Source: Granulosicoccus sp. (GTDB taxonomy: Bacteria > Pseudomonadota > Gammaproteobacteria > Granulosicoccales > Granulosicoccaceae). Taken from it: a stretch of DNA of 38,022 nt. The translations under genes and the position numbers were made by a program. The notes beneath the pieces are model-generated. The model was not told the DNA's origin and did not search any database. It worked only from the letters and a program-made list of their open reading frames with translations. Position 1 is the stretch's first letter. The number at the start of each line of letters is the position of its first letter. The DNA is taken from NCBI GenBank assembly GCA_020627685.1, contig JAHDGK010000007.1, positions 91,612 to 129,633 on the forward strand. The letters run 5' to 3'. Below, piece after piece: positions 26,299 through 34,252 of the stretch.

Positions 26299-27864
26299 TT
26301 AAGCGTGAGAGATAGAAAAAACAAACCGGGAGCGTTCTTTGTCGTAGCGCAGAAGCTTTAGTGCGACAAAATCTCCCAGCTGCCAGCTTGGTTTGTTGTC
26401 TGAGGAGGGCGTTGCAATGGCTTTGCTCAACGTATATTCGGTTTCCAGTACGGCGTTTAAGTCATCTTTGTAAACCTTGATGTCTAACGCGGTGTCATCT
26501 AAAGAGACATACAGGCGATCGTTTCTCATTCCCATAATAGTGCCCATGTGGCTTTTGGACTTTCCGCTGACAAGCTCGCTTGAAAACGCCTGATGCAATG
26601 CTGCAAGCTCTATTTTTTTGTCCAACTGGCGTTGTTTAGATCTAGCCATGGTTGCGGCATCAATCACTGAATCCCGAAGTTTTTCATCCAAGTGATTTTC
26701 GGAGGCATCCGCACCAAGCGCTTCGAGTAATTCTTTATGCGTAAATATTCCCACCACCTCTCTCATGGGGGAGGAAAAACGAGCGTAGCTAGCGGCTTTT
26801 AGAGCGTGGTGCTCGGATGCTTCCGGCTCATATGTTGATCCTCGTTGCGCCTGCATGATTTGTCGTTGTATAGAGCGTACTTTGCGTTTGTCACTCTCAG
26901 AGTCAGGTAGCTGGTCTAGGTACTCAGATAAGCTTTGATCCTTATTCCAACGCCACAGAGCAGGTTCATCTTGTAAGTGAGAAAATTGATCGATCGTTTC
27001 CCTGAGACCGTTAAGGCTTTTTCGCAACGGTGCATCATGCACTCGGAAAATCGCCTGTAATACATTGCTGGCACCTTGCAGAACCAACAGCATTTCTGCA
27101 CCTTGCATGTTGCACATCAGACTAATTTGTTCGTTGTAGCGCTCTGTGTCGTATCGTTTGCGAACAGATAATTTAAATTGAGCAGGATCGCCTTCTACTT
27201 TTATGTGCGTTTCCGTACGGTCAAACTTAACGACTCCACGTAGCTCTGATGCATTAATGAGTTTGTTTCCCAGTTCCCGAAGCAATAACAAAGAGTTTTC
27301 GTAGGGTTTATCAGCCGGAGTGTTGGAATCCAGCCAGTCTTGAACCCCTGCATAATTGAGTTTTGCCTGACTGCAAATCTTTGCGCGTACAACCGTCGTT
27401 TTTCGCACGCTGCCATCGTTATTTACGTGCATGTCGAACACTAAAGCCCGTCTATCAACCAATGGGTTGAGCGACACCAGCCCCTCAGACAGTTCTACCG
27501 GGAGCATGGGGGCTGCCATTAAGGGCGTGTAGTAGGTTGTACCGCGTCGCAAGGCTTCTTGAAACAACGCACTCTCCGGGCGAATGTAATAAGCCGCATC
27601 AGCTAACGCATAGCGAACTCTATATCCGGACGAAGTTTGTTCTATTAGTAGGGCTTGATCCAAATCTCTTGAGTCAGGGTTATCAATAGTGACGAAGGGC
27701 AGTGAGGACCAATCCGTCAATGCGGGATCGTCCAGCCCTGGGTTGTCTAACCAATGCTGTGTCTCCGCGAGGCAATCCTTATCATGTGCGACAACAATGT
27801 CCAAGGTTTCAAGCGTCTCGCTGATGAGTTGCTCTGGGCTGATTGTCGGCGGGATGCTACTCAT
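26299..27864 (-). CDS. RNB-domain (RNase II/R family) exoribonuclease lacking N-terminal cold-shock domains
   Basis: 521 residues. The RNB domain begins near residue 55, so the cold-shock domains that precede it in E. coli RNase II are missing. The metal site reads VTIDNPDSRDLDQA: Asp61, Asp67 and Asp69 are kept, but the fourth acidic residue is Gln70. The DLDQA form also occurs in a recognised branch of RNB proteins, so this is probably a lineage feature rather than decay. Further blocks are YRVRYALADAAYYI, LPVELSEGLVSLNPLVDRRALVF, and NEQISLMCNMQGAEMLL. The C-terminal part (HMGTIMGMRNDRLYVSLDD, ending RFVFSISHA) looks like a divergent S1 domain. RNA degradation from the 3' end is inferred. 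Confidence 0.85.
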   Translation of the reverse strand: MSSIPPTISPEQLISETLETLDIVVAHDKDCLAETQHWLDNPGLDDPALTDWSSLPFVTIDNPDSRDLDQALLIEQTSSGYRVRYALADAAYYIRPESALFQEALRRGTTYYTPLMAAPMLPVELSEGLVSLNPLVDRRALVFDMHVNNDGSVRKTTVVRAKICSQAKLNYAGVQDWLDSNTPADKPYENSLLLLRELGNKLINASELRGVVKFDRTETHIKVEGDPAQFKLSVRKRYDTERYNEQISLMCNMQGAEMLLVLQGASNVLQAIFRVHDAPLRKSLNGLRETIDQFSHLQDEPALWRWNKDQSLSEYLDQLPDSESDKRKVRSIQRQIMQAQRGSTYEPEASEHHALKAASYARFSSPMREVVGIFTHKELLEALGADASENHLDEKLRDSVIDAATMARSKQRQLDKKIELAALHQAFSSELVSGKSKSHMGTIMGMRNDRLYVSLDDTALDIKVYKDDLNAVLETEYTLSKAIATPSSDNKPSWQLGDFVALKLLRYDKERSRFVFSISHA

Positions 27865-27869
27865 TGTGT

Positions 27870-28403
27870 CTATCTATTCAGTTCATCAATAGGGTCCGGG
27901 CAGTACGCACGGCGTTGACAGTTAATGCAATGATTACCCAAATACAATTCGTCAATCCATGTCATGAGTTGCGCTAGGTGCGCTTGATCATCAAAGACGA
28001 ATCCTGCCTCGAAATTTCGTCTATCTGCGTTTTTTGCGCCCATGCCTGCGCCGGTCAAATTGGCAGAACCAACGAAGGCTAAGCGACCATCAATGACGAT
28101 CGCTTTGGTATGGACTCTTGGACATAGAATGCGTTCGAATAAATCGTTGTTGATTAATGCGTCAAAGCGGTCGAATTCTTCGCGAAATCGAGGGCCGGGT
28201 TCTTTAGCGTGGATTAGCCTAACAGCGACGCCGCTTTCGACCAGACTACTGAGCACTTCCAGAAGCGGTTGAAAGCGGTTGTTGACATCAATATGGAGAT
28301 CTTTGATGTCAGCCGTGACGATCCAGAGAAATCGTTTTGCTTCAGGTAGTGATTCCTGAACAAATTGCGTGTAGATCTCTCTATTTAGCAGGAGTTGGTG
28401 CAT
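27870..28403 (-). CDS. Phospholipase D-like domain protein with a single HKD motif
   Basis: About 177 residues from ATG 28403. It contains one HKD motif, HTKAIVIDGRLAFVGSANLTG, with the Ser-Ala-Asn block right after it, so a dimer would be needed for a complete active site, as in Nuc-type nucleases and related PLD proteins. The C-terminus has a compact Cys-x-x-Cys-x5-Cys group (HCINCQRRAYCPDP) that could bind a metal. The upstream frame extends to a TTG at 28487 through a Cys-rich stretch, but this would overlap the lptE start, so ATG 28403 is preferred. The stop is five bases before the RNB gene start, giving an operon; joint action on nucleic acid is plausible but unproven. Confidence 0.75.
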   Translation of the reverse strand: MHQLLLNREIYTQFVQESLPEAKRFLWIVTADIKDLHIDVNNRFQPLLEVLSSLVESGVAVRLIHAKEPGPRFREEFDRFDALINNDLFERILCPRVHTKAIVIDGRLAFVGSANLTGAGMGAKNADRRNFEAGFVFDDQAHLAQLMTWIDELYLGNHCINCQRRAYCPDPIDELNR

Positions 28404-28478
28404 GCCATCAGTGTAACCGCAGACGGAACAGGTACAATAGGAAAACACGGTGAAGTATTGAGAAGAGCAGGTATCCGT

Positions 28479-29096
28479 ATGAGTCAACTTACAAGTGTTT
28501 TGCGCTCTGGACGCGTTGTCGGCCTCTGTTTCGCCTTGAGTTTAGTAACAGCATGTGGCTTCCATCCCAGAGGCAGTGTCACGCGTTTGTCAGACTTAGG
28601 CAGTATTTACATAGACTCTTCACGAAACCTCACAATCGCCGATGACATTCGCGATGCCTTGGTTGATGCCGCATTTACTATTGCACCCAACCGGGACGAG
28701 GCGGACATCATGCTCAGACTGACCGGTGAAGAGCAAAAAGAACGCGTTGTGTCTGTTCGTAGTACCGGCCGCGTCAGCGAACTAGAATTAAGCCATGCAG
28801 TAGACATGCTGATAGCAGAATCCATAGACGGCAAAGAGCCCGTTTACTCAGAAAGTCAGAGTCTGAATCGGGTAGAGGTCATACGCGAATACACCTACGA
28901 TGAAAAAGGCGTACTGGGGAAAGAAAACGAAGCCAGGATCCTGCGTTCAGAAATGGAGTCAGAGCTGGTCAGACAAATCGTGCTGCGTACTATCGCAAGC
29001 CTGGCGCCCTCAATATCCTCTGTCACGATTGACCAAGCCGGGTGGCAGATCGCCGCGTTCGACATGTCGGATACTGTCGATAATTTGATCCGCTGA
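28479..29096 (+). CDS. lptE: LPS-assembly lipoprotein LptE
   Basis: 205 residues. Outer-membrane lipoprotein that plugs the LptD barrel and helps insert LPS. ATG 28479 with AGAAGAG nine or so bases upstream gives MSQLTSVLRSGRVVGLCFALSLVTAC, a lipoprotein signal with Cys26, directly followed by GFHPRG, the LptE hallmark. LTGEEQKERVVSV and SRVEVIREYTYDEKGVLGKENEARILRSEMESELVRQIVLR-like blocks match the family's middle and end. The frame continues upstream to 28395 without a signal peptide, so that longer start is rejected. Its last 87 bases overlap, on the opposite strand, the 3' end of the hydroxyacid dehydrogenase gene. Confidence 0.93.
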   Translation: MSQLTSVLRSGRVVGLCFALSLVTACGFHPRGSVTRLSDLGSIYIDSSRNLTIADDIRDALVDAAFTIAPNRDEADIMLRLTGEEQKERVVSVRSTGRVSELELSHAVDMLIAESIDGKEPVYSESQSLNRVEVIREYTYDEKGVLGKENEARILRSEMESELVRQIVLRTIASLAPSISSVTIDQAGWQIAAFDMSDTVDNLIR

Positions 29097-29951
29097 TTTA
29101 TCCGGCACGCTCTTGGCAGCAACGTGTGGCGTGACGATAATTTTAGGGTGATTCCAGAAAGGGTGGCTGCTCACAAGCGGCTCTTCATGAAATACGTCCA
29201 GTAGAGCACCAGAGAGCTTACCTGAGTCGAGGGCTTCTATTAAATCGTTATCAACCAAATGCCCACCTCGGCCTGGGTTGATAAGAAAAGCCCCGGTCGG
29301 TAATTTATCAAACAACTCACCGTTCAGTATTCCATGAGTGTTTTCTGTCAACGGAAGTAAGCAGACGAGAACATTGGATTGCGCAAGAAATGCATCCAGC
29401 TCGTTCGCACCGTGCATAGATACTATGGGTTTTGGAAGCGTGTGTGGTGAGCGGCTCCAGCACGTCACTGGATAATTATTTAAGGCGAGTCGTTCTGCGA
29501 CTTTACTACCCAGTGCGCCGGCACCCAAAACGCCTACTCGGGTGCTAATAGCCGTATCTGCACTGATTTCGTGGCGCCATTGATTCTCAGATTGTGCAAT
29601 TGAAATTTGCACCATCTTCCGTTGTGCCATGAGGGTACCCAACAAGGCGTACTCCGCCATTTGTTCACCCATGCCGGCGTCACGAAGCCTGACGACATTG
29701 ACATGAGGAGGCAGGCCAGGATGCTTCAGCAGATGGTCAACACCCGCGGCTAGTGCATAAACGTGGGTGAGGTTGGGAAGCCCTTCGAAAAAATGATCAG
29801 GTGGCAACCAGACAATGGCAGCGTCGATATTCTCTAGTGGAATATCTTGATCGTTTAGCCAGTCGAATACGTGGTGGGAATTGCCTAACTTCTCGCGTAC
29901 AGCCTGCAGAAGCTTCCCGTTGTCGTCCTGACAGTAATATAGAAAATTCAC
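29010..29951 (-). CDS. ghrA: D-2-hydroxyacid dehydrogenase (glyoxylate/hydroxypyruvate reductase A type)
   Basis: 313 residues, same length as E. coli GhrA (312). Reduces glyoxylate and hydroxypyruvate with NADPH. Conserved blocks: HVYALAAGVDHLLKHP, GMGEQMAEYALLGTL, the nucleotide-binding GVLGAGALGSKVAERL, FLINPGRGGHLVDNDLIEALDSGKLSGALLDVFHEEPL with the catalytic Arg and Glu, and the His of ITPHVAAKS-type sequence. The C-terminus, LVNRDRGY, matches the conserved GhrA ending, so the stop at 29010 is real although it lies 87 bases inside the convergent lptE gene. The ATG overlaps the stop of the flavin reductase gene (ATGA at 29948-29951). Confidence 0.9.
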   Translation of the reverse strand: MNFLYYCQDDNGKLLQAVREKLGNSHHVFDWLNDQDIPLENIDAAIVWLPPDHFFEGLPNLTHVYALAAGVDHLLKHPGLPPHVNVVRLRDAGMGEQMAEYALLGTLMAQRKMVQISIAQSENQWRHEISADTAISTRVGVLGAGALGSKVAERLALNNYPVTCWSRSPHTLPKPIVSMHGANELDAFLAQSNVLVCLLPLTENTHGILNGELFDKLPTGAFLINPGRGGHLVDNDLIEALDSGKLSGALLDVFHEEPLVSSHPFWNHPKIIVTPHVAAKSVPDKSADQIIDSIRHVERGDLPPGLVNRDRGY

Positions 29952-30466
29952 AAAGGTACGGGTTGTACGACAGCGAATCGTCTGTCGGTGTACAGCAGGG
30001 GTTCTCCACTGGTGGTTCTCACATCGACCACTTTACCGAAGAAAACCCTGTGCGAGCCTTTAACCAAGCTGGAATCCAGTTGGCAATCTAGGGCTACTAA
30101 GGCGTTGCTTAAAATGGGGGAACCTGTTGATAGCCGGGTCCATTCCCCGACATCAAATCGAGATTGTTCTGGATCCTCACCCAGCCCTGCAAATACTGCC
30201 GCTAAATCTACGCAATCACTTGGGATGATGTTGACAGCGAAGCTACCGCTGTCGATCGCCATCTGGCAAAACTCGTTGTCGAGATTGACGCAAACCAACA
30301 GGAGGGCGGGGTCTGCACAGACGGAGCACATGGAGCTAACGGTCAGGCCTGCGTCCTGACCGTTATTCGAGGTAGTAACAACTGAAACACCATTGGCTGC
30401 TTGCGACAATGCGGAAGTGAACGCAGATGCGGTAACGCTTGGCATTGTGTCGGCCTTGGAGTTCAT
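29948..30466 (-). CDS. Flavin reductase-like FMN-binding protein
   Basis: 172 residues of the flavin reductase domain family. NGVSVVTTSNNGQDAGLTVSSMCSVCADPALLLVCV is the typical flavin-binding start, followed by GSFAVNIIPSD and the C-terminal HRVFFGKVVDVRTTSGEPLLYTDRRFAVV. Such proteins reduce FMN or FAD with NAD(P)H, often for a partner monooxygenase, or act as FMN-containing oxidoreductases. ATG 30466 is 21 bases after the gltA stop, and its stop overlaps the ghrA start, so the three genes appear to form one transcript. No flavin-dependent monooxygenase is beside it; it may instead serve the Rieske oxygenase at 7461, but that is speculative. Confidence 0.85.
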   Translation of the reverse strand: MNSKADTMPSVTASAFTSALSQAANGVSVVTTSNNGQDAGLTVSSMCSVCADPALLLVCVNLDNEFCQMAIDSGSFAVNIIPSDCVDLAAVFAGLGEDPEQSRFDVGEWTRLSTGSPILSNALVALDCQLDSSLVKGSHRVFFGKVVDVRTTSGEPLLYTDRRFAVVQPVPL

Positions 30467-30487
30467 GTTGCTATTTGCTAGTACCGC

Positions 30488-31768
30488 TTACCGAGGGTAG
30501 TCGCGTGTCGCAGCACCGGTGTAAATCTGGCGAGGACGGCCAATACGGAATTCAGGATCTTCGTGCATTTCCATCCAGTGTGAAATCCATCCGACAGTAC
30601 GTGCCATGGCAAACATAACCGTAAACATGTTCATTGGAATACCCAGCGCTCGAAGGATGATGCCGGAGTAAAAATCAACGTTAGGGTACAGGCGGCGTTC
30701 TACGAAGTATTCGTCTTCTAATGTCGCTTTCTCAAGCTCCATTGCGAGTTCGAACAGAGGTTGGTCACCGTCGAGATCTTTAAGAAGGTCGTGACACATC
30801 TTCTGGATGAGTTTGGCACGCGGATCGAAGTTTTTGTATACACGGTGACCAAAGCCCATGAGTCGGAAAGGATCGTTTTTATCTTTCGCTCTAGCGATGG
30901 TTTGTTCGATGGTTTCGCCGGAATATAGAATGGCATCAAGCATGTTGATAACCGCTTCATTGGCACCGCCGTGGGCTGGACCCCAGAGACAAGCCACGCC
31001 TGCAGCAATTGAGGCAAATGGGTTTGCACCAGAACTACCTGCTAGGCGCACTGTAGAGGTGCTTGCATTTTGCTCGTGATCAGCGTGCAAAATCATAATG
31101 AGTTCCAGGGCTTTCACAGCCACCGGGTTGGGCTCAAAATCTTCAGCTGGAACCGCAAACATCAGGCGGGTGAAGTTTTCTACGTAGCTAAGGTTGTTAT
31201 CGGGGTACATGAACGGCATGCCGCGATAGTGGTTGTAGCAATAAGACGCGATAGTGGGCATTTTGGCGATCAGACGCTGAGCCGAAATCTCGCGATGTAG
31301 TGGGTTATTGATGTCCAATGAGTCGTGATAGAACGATGACATCGCGCCGACAGTACCTACCAGCATAGCCATTGGGTGGGCGTCGTATCGGAATCCGTCA
31401 ATAAAATCACGGATATTCTCATGGACCATGGTGTGCTGAGAAATGATGTGATTGAAGTCTGTGCTTTGCTCAGGTGTCGGCAGCTCACCGTACATGAGGA
31501 GGTAGCAGACCTCCAGGTAAGTGCTGTGTTCGGCCAATTGCTCGATAGGGTAGCCTCGGTACAACAATATGCCCTCGTCACCGTCGATGAAAGTTATTGC
31601 GCTCTTGCAGCTAGCAGTGGTCGCGAAACCGGGATCGTAAGTGAAGAGTCCTGTGTCCTTGTACAGAGAGCGCACGTCCGCTACATCGGGTCCGTGAGTA
31701 GGGGTGATTCTTGGAAGGGCCGATTCCCGGCCGTCTGCCGTTTTCAATGTGATCGTGCTGTCAGTCAT
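30488..31768 (-). CDS. gltA: Citrate synthase
   Basis: 426 residues, same class as E. coli GltA (NADH-regulated type II). Joins acetyl-CoA and oxaloacetate to make citrate, the entry step of the TCA cycle. Catalytic blocks: [35 protein letters not shown], and [16 protein letters not shown], containing the two His and the Asp of the active site. The N-terminal region ([39 protein letters not shown]) is as in the E. coli enzyme. ATG 31768 has GGAGAG about five bases upstream. A good sigma-70 promoter lies just ahead. Expressed with the flavin reductase and ghrA downstream, by close spacing. Confidence 0.98.
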   Translation of the reverse strand: MTDSTITLKTADGRESALPRITPTHGPDVADVRSLYKDTGLFTYDPGFATTASCKSAITFIDGDEGILLYRGYPIEQLAEHSTYLEVCYLLMYGELPTPEQSTDFNHIISQHTMVHENIRDFIDGFRYDAHPMAMLVGTVGAMSSFYHDSLDINNPLHREISAQRLIAKMPTIASYCYNHYRGMPFMYPDNNLSYVENFTRLMFAVPAEDFEPNPVAVKALELIMILHADHEQNASTSTVRLAGSSGANPFASIAAGVACLWGPAHGGANEAVINMLDAILYSGETIEQTIARAKDKNDPFRLMGFGHRVYKNFDPRAKLIQKMCHDLLKDLDGDQPLFELAMELEKATLEDEYFVERRLYPNVDFYSGIILRALGIPMNMFTVMFAMARTVGWISHWMEMHEDPEFRIGRPRQIYTGAATRDYPR

Positions 31769-31794
31769 TACATCTCTCCATCAGAATTGCGGAC

Positions 31795-31823
31795 ATTATA
31801 GTGCGGATACGCTTAACTCTTAA
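31795..31823 (-). promoter_or_regulatory. Sigma-70 promoter of gltA
   Basis: On the minus strand TTAAGA, 17 bases, then a perfect TATAAT whose last base is 26 bases upstream of the gltA ATG. Start of transcription would be near 31788. Confidence 0.65.
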
Positions 31824-32016
31824 TAATAGAAACTATAAAAGTCATTGAGTTCGTAAAAAAGCCAGCCTCAGATCATTGTCTATACTCAAGACGATGCTAG
31901 GGGCAGACGTGTGTTGCTTGTCCTTTAAACGCGATACGGTGGCCGTGCTCGGAACCAGCTTTATGAACATATTGAGTCTTTATAGAGTCACGCTCGGGCG
32001 AACACGTTCCCCACAT

Positions 32017-32766
32017 GTGCCCAATAACGGTGCAAAAATTAGGCTTCACCAATATCTATGGCTCGGGTTAGCGTGTTTTATTACCCTCAGCGCTTGTTCT
32101 ACGCCTCCTATTCAGCAGGGGCGTTACACTAGCACGGGTGTTGCCGTTCTTGGAGTAGCAGCAAAAAACGGGCTAAAGTCCAACATCAACCGCAATGCTC
32201 TCGCCGCTGACTTCAGTAAACTGTTAGATGAGCGCAAAGCATTCGCTGTGATACCTGCATCCACGGTGCGTCAATATCTCGGTGCGGAACGCGTCAACGA
32301 TATTCTTAATCGTTTGGCAGAGAACGGGCGCTTAGAAAGTAGAGATATTCAGTTGTTGATGTCTGCAGGACTCCCGGCTCAACGCATCGTGTTAGCCAGG
32401 CTTGAAGAGGATTACGTGGTTAACCTGCCTGCCAGGCGAGAGCCGGTATTAAACCGGAACGGCAAAGTGCTCGCAGATCGTGAAAAAAAGGTTTTGGCGA
32501 CGCAGCGTGTGACTCGGGTTTCTGCAACGCTTATAGACTTACGTGACGGCAGTCAGCTCTGGAATCGTCATTTCCGTGTGGACCCTGTAGCCGAAGCCGC
32601 TAGTACCCAATATCTGGGCAGCAGTTTCAGCGGAAGTCTGGCGGCGGCGTTTGCCAACACCATGGTCAATGGGATTCGGGTGGTTCGATACCCCGAGCCG
32701 CCTACGCTGACGCTTAGCATGTTGTCTCTGCTTCGCGAGATATCTGTGAGCTTGCCAGCGCGTTAA
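32017..32766 (+). CDS. Putative outer-membrane lipoprotein, CsgG/LpoB-like core
   Basis: From GTG 32017 the N-terminus MPNNGAKIRLHQYLWLGLACFITLSAC gives a lipoprotein signal with the lipidated Cys in LSAC. The open frame continues upstream to 31876 (with an ATG at 31963), but those starts place 30 to 60 residues before the signal; no start has a good ribosome site. The mature part, GVAVLGVAAKN..., FSKLLDERKAFAVIPASTVRQYLG, RIVLARLEEDYVV and TLIDLRDGSQLWNRHFRVDP, resembles the strand-helix pattern of CsgG-type or LpoB-type lipoproteins (an early VAVL strand, then a late line on how the substance is built), but this is a weak similarity by eye. It is a single gene between gltA and aapJ. Confidence 0.65.
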   Translation: MPNNGAKIRLHQYLWLGLACFITLSACSTPPIQQGRYTSTGVAVLGVAAKNGLKSNINRNALAADFSKLLDERKAFAVIPASTVRQYLGAERVNDILNRLAENGRLESRDIQLLMSAGLPAQRIVLARLEEDYVVNLPARREPVLNRNGKVLADREKKVLATQRVTRVSATLIDLRDGSQLWNRHFRVDPVAEAASTQYLGSSFSGSLAAAFANTMVNGIRVVRYPEPPTLTLSMLSLLREISVSLPAR

Positions 32767-32968
32767 TCCTTCTCAGGCAAGGCCGGGCAAAGCGGATACT
32801 GTATACATTGAGATCTGTGTAACTAATCAGTCGCGCTAAGTCCGTGATATTCGTGATGTTCCACATATCGAAACAAATTTAGCCGCTGTTATGGTGAAAA
32901 ATTGTCGAAAAAGGGTACAATTCACTCGCCTCGATTCTCAAAAGCGAATCTGAACGCCCCTGTTTTGT

Positions 32969-32986
32969 GATGTTCTTCGGGACATC
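32969..32986 (+). ncRNA. UUCG-tetraloop hairpin in the aapJ upstream region
   Basis: GATGTTC-TTCG-GGACATC gives a 7-bp stem closed by C(UUCG)G, an unusually stable tetraloop, if the region is transcribed. It lacks a T run, so it is not an intrinsic terminator; a leader or small-RNA element is possible. Confidence 0.35.
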
Positions 32987-33112
32987 GGGGTCACGCACTG
33001 GATGCGGCGATTGGCCGAGTCGTGAACGATGTCGTGGACCAGCATTTTTCGATTGTCTGTCTTGCCAGGAATATGTTAAGTTCCGCGCGGGAACATAGGC
33101 GGTCACAGCCGG

Positions 33113-33142
33113 TTTACAAAAAATTCCTAAATTTTTTAGAAT
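33113..33142 (+). promoter_or_regulatory. Sigma-70 promoter of aapJ
   Basis: TTTACA, 18 bases, TAGAAT (each one mismatch from consensus), in an A/T-rich setting. Transcription would start about 20 bases ahead of ATG 33170. An inverted repeat CTAAA-TTT-TTTAG overlaps the -10. Confidence 0.6.
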
Positions 33143-33169
33143 ATTTCACAAGTTAACTTGGAGTTCTTA

Positions 33170-34183
33170 ATGCAATTCATTAAAACGATTGCGGTTTCAG
33201 CAGCTTTGGCAGCAACAGCTGGTTTTGCACACGCTGATGAAACCCTCGACGCAGTAAAAGAAAAAGGTTTCGTACAGTGTGGCGTATCTCAGGGTCTGCC
33301 TGGTTTCTCTAACCCTGACGATCAAGGTAACTGGACTGGTCTTGATGTTGACTTCTGCCGTGCGATGGCAGCAGCAGTATTCAACGACGCAGATGCAGTA
33401 AAATTCACTCCTCTGTCAGCTAAAGTTCGTTTCACAGCTTTGACTTCTGGCGAGATCGACGTTCTTTCTCGTAACACTACTTGGACTATGAGCCGCGATT
33501 CTGACTTCGGTGAGTTCGTTGGTGTTAACTACTATGACGGTCAAGGTTTCATGGTTCCTAAGAGCCTGGGCGTATCAAGCGCAATGGAGCTGGACGGCGC
33601 TGCTGTATGCACAAACACAGGAACAACAACTGAATTGAACGTTGCTGATTTCTTCCGTGCAAACAAAATGAACTACACCGTTGTTGCTTTCGAAAAGGCT
33701 GACGAAGTTGTAGCTGCATACGACGCTGGTCGTTGTGACGTTTACACCACTGACCGTTCAGGTCTTGCTGCACAGCGTACTAAGCTGTCTGCGCCAGACG
33801 ATCATGTTGTACTGCCAGAAATCATTTCTAAAGAGCCACTGGGTCCTCTAGTTCGTCATGGCGACAACCAGTGGGGCGACATCGCTCGTTGGACTCTGAA
33901 CTGCATGATCAACGCTGAAGAAATGGGCGTTACTTCTGCAAACGCTGCTGACATGGCTAGCTCTGCTAACCCAGGAATCAAGCGTCTGATGGGTACAGAA
34001 GGCGACTTAGGTGGAAAAATTGGCCTGGGTAACGACTTCTGCGCGAACATCATCGCATCTGTTGGTAACTACGGCGAAAGCTACGACCGTAACGTTGGTC
34101 CAGATACTCCTCTGAAACTTGACCGTGGTGTAAATGCACTTTGGTCACAAGGTGGAATCCTGTACGCAGCTCCTCAGCGCTAA
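33170..34183 (+). CDS. aapJ: General L-amino acid ABC transporter, periplasmic binding protein
   Basis: 337 residues. Signal peptide MQFIKTIAVSAALAATAGFAHA, cleaved before DETLD. The mature protein has GFVQCGVSQGLPGFSNPDDQGNWTGLDVDFCRAMAAAVF and LSRNTTWTMSRDS, CTNTGTTTELNVADFF and CDVYTTDRSGL, the standard AapJ blocks, and ends with YGESYDRNVG and ALWSQGGILYA. ATG 33170 has GGAG six bases upstream; the longer start at 33158 covers that site and is rejected. Codon choice is strongly biased to a small set (cgt, ggt, ctg, aac, gct), much more than in the genes around it, so expression is probably high. Binds several L-amino acids and delivers them to AapQM. Confidence 0.95.
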   Translation: MQFIKTIAVSAALAATAGFAHADETLDAVKEKGFVQCGVSQGLPGFSNPDDQGNWTGLDVDFCRAMAAAVFNDADAVKFTPLSAKVRFTALTSGEIDVLSRNTTWTMSRDSDFGEFVGVNYYDGQGFMVPKSLGVSSAMELDGAAVCTNTGTTTELNVADFFRANKMNYTVVAFEKADEVVAAYDAGRCDVYTTDRSGLAAQRTKLSAPDDHVVLPEIISKEPLGPLVRHGDNQWGDIARWTLNCMINAEEMGVTSANAADMASSANPGIKRLMGTEGDLGGKIGLGNDFCANIIASVGNYGESYDRNVGPDTPLKLDRGVNALWSQGGILYAAPQR

Positions 34184-34207
34184 TATTGTTTAGTACTGTA
34201 GATCTAG

Positions 34208-34232
34208 AGGGCCGCTTCACGCGGCCCTTTTT
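34208..34232 (+). terminator. Strong intrinsic terminator between aapJ and aapQ
   Basis: AGGGCCGC-TTCAC-GCGGCCCT followed by TTTT, a perfect 8-bp GC-rich stem with a T run, 24 bp after the aapJ stop. Partial read-through would give more binding protein than permease. Confidence 0.9.
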
Positions 34233-34252
34233 GCACCCAACGGATTCTATGT

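Larger units (their letters stand above)
32767..33169 (+). other. Long gene-free interval and leader before aapJ
   Basis: About 400 bp with no supported gene. It holds a TACAAT hexamer near 32919 that may be an upstream -10, a C-TTCG-G closed hairpin at 32969-32986, a repeated GTCGTG around 33020, and an AT-rich promoter just ahead of aapJ. A short minus-strand open frame here is not believed. Confidence 0.6.

Noticed and set aside
28395-28478. Longer N-terminus for lptE
   Set aside because: It would bury the lipoprotein signal behind 28 residues; ATG 28479 has a ribosome site and gives a proper signal.
28404-28487. Cys-rich N-terminal extension of the PLD protein
   Set aside because: It requires a TTG start lying within the lptE start region and has no ribosome site.
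32879-33106. Minus-strand frame in the aapJ upstream region
   Set aside because: Short, no ribosome site, overlaps the structured leader, residues show no recognisable protein pattern.
33170-34183. Horizontal transfer as the reason for unusual codon use in aapJ
   Set aside because: The bias is towards codons favoured in highly expressed genes and the operon mates are typical, so expression level explains it better.
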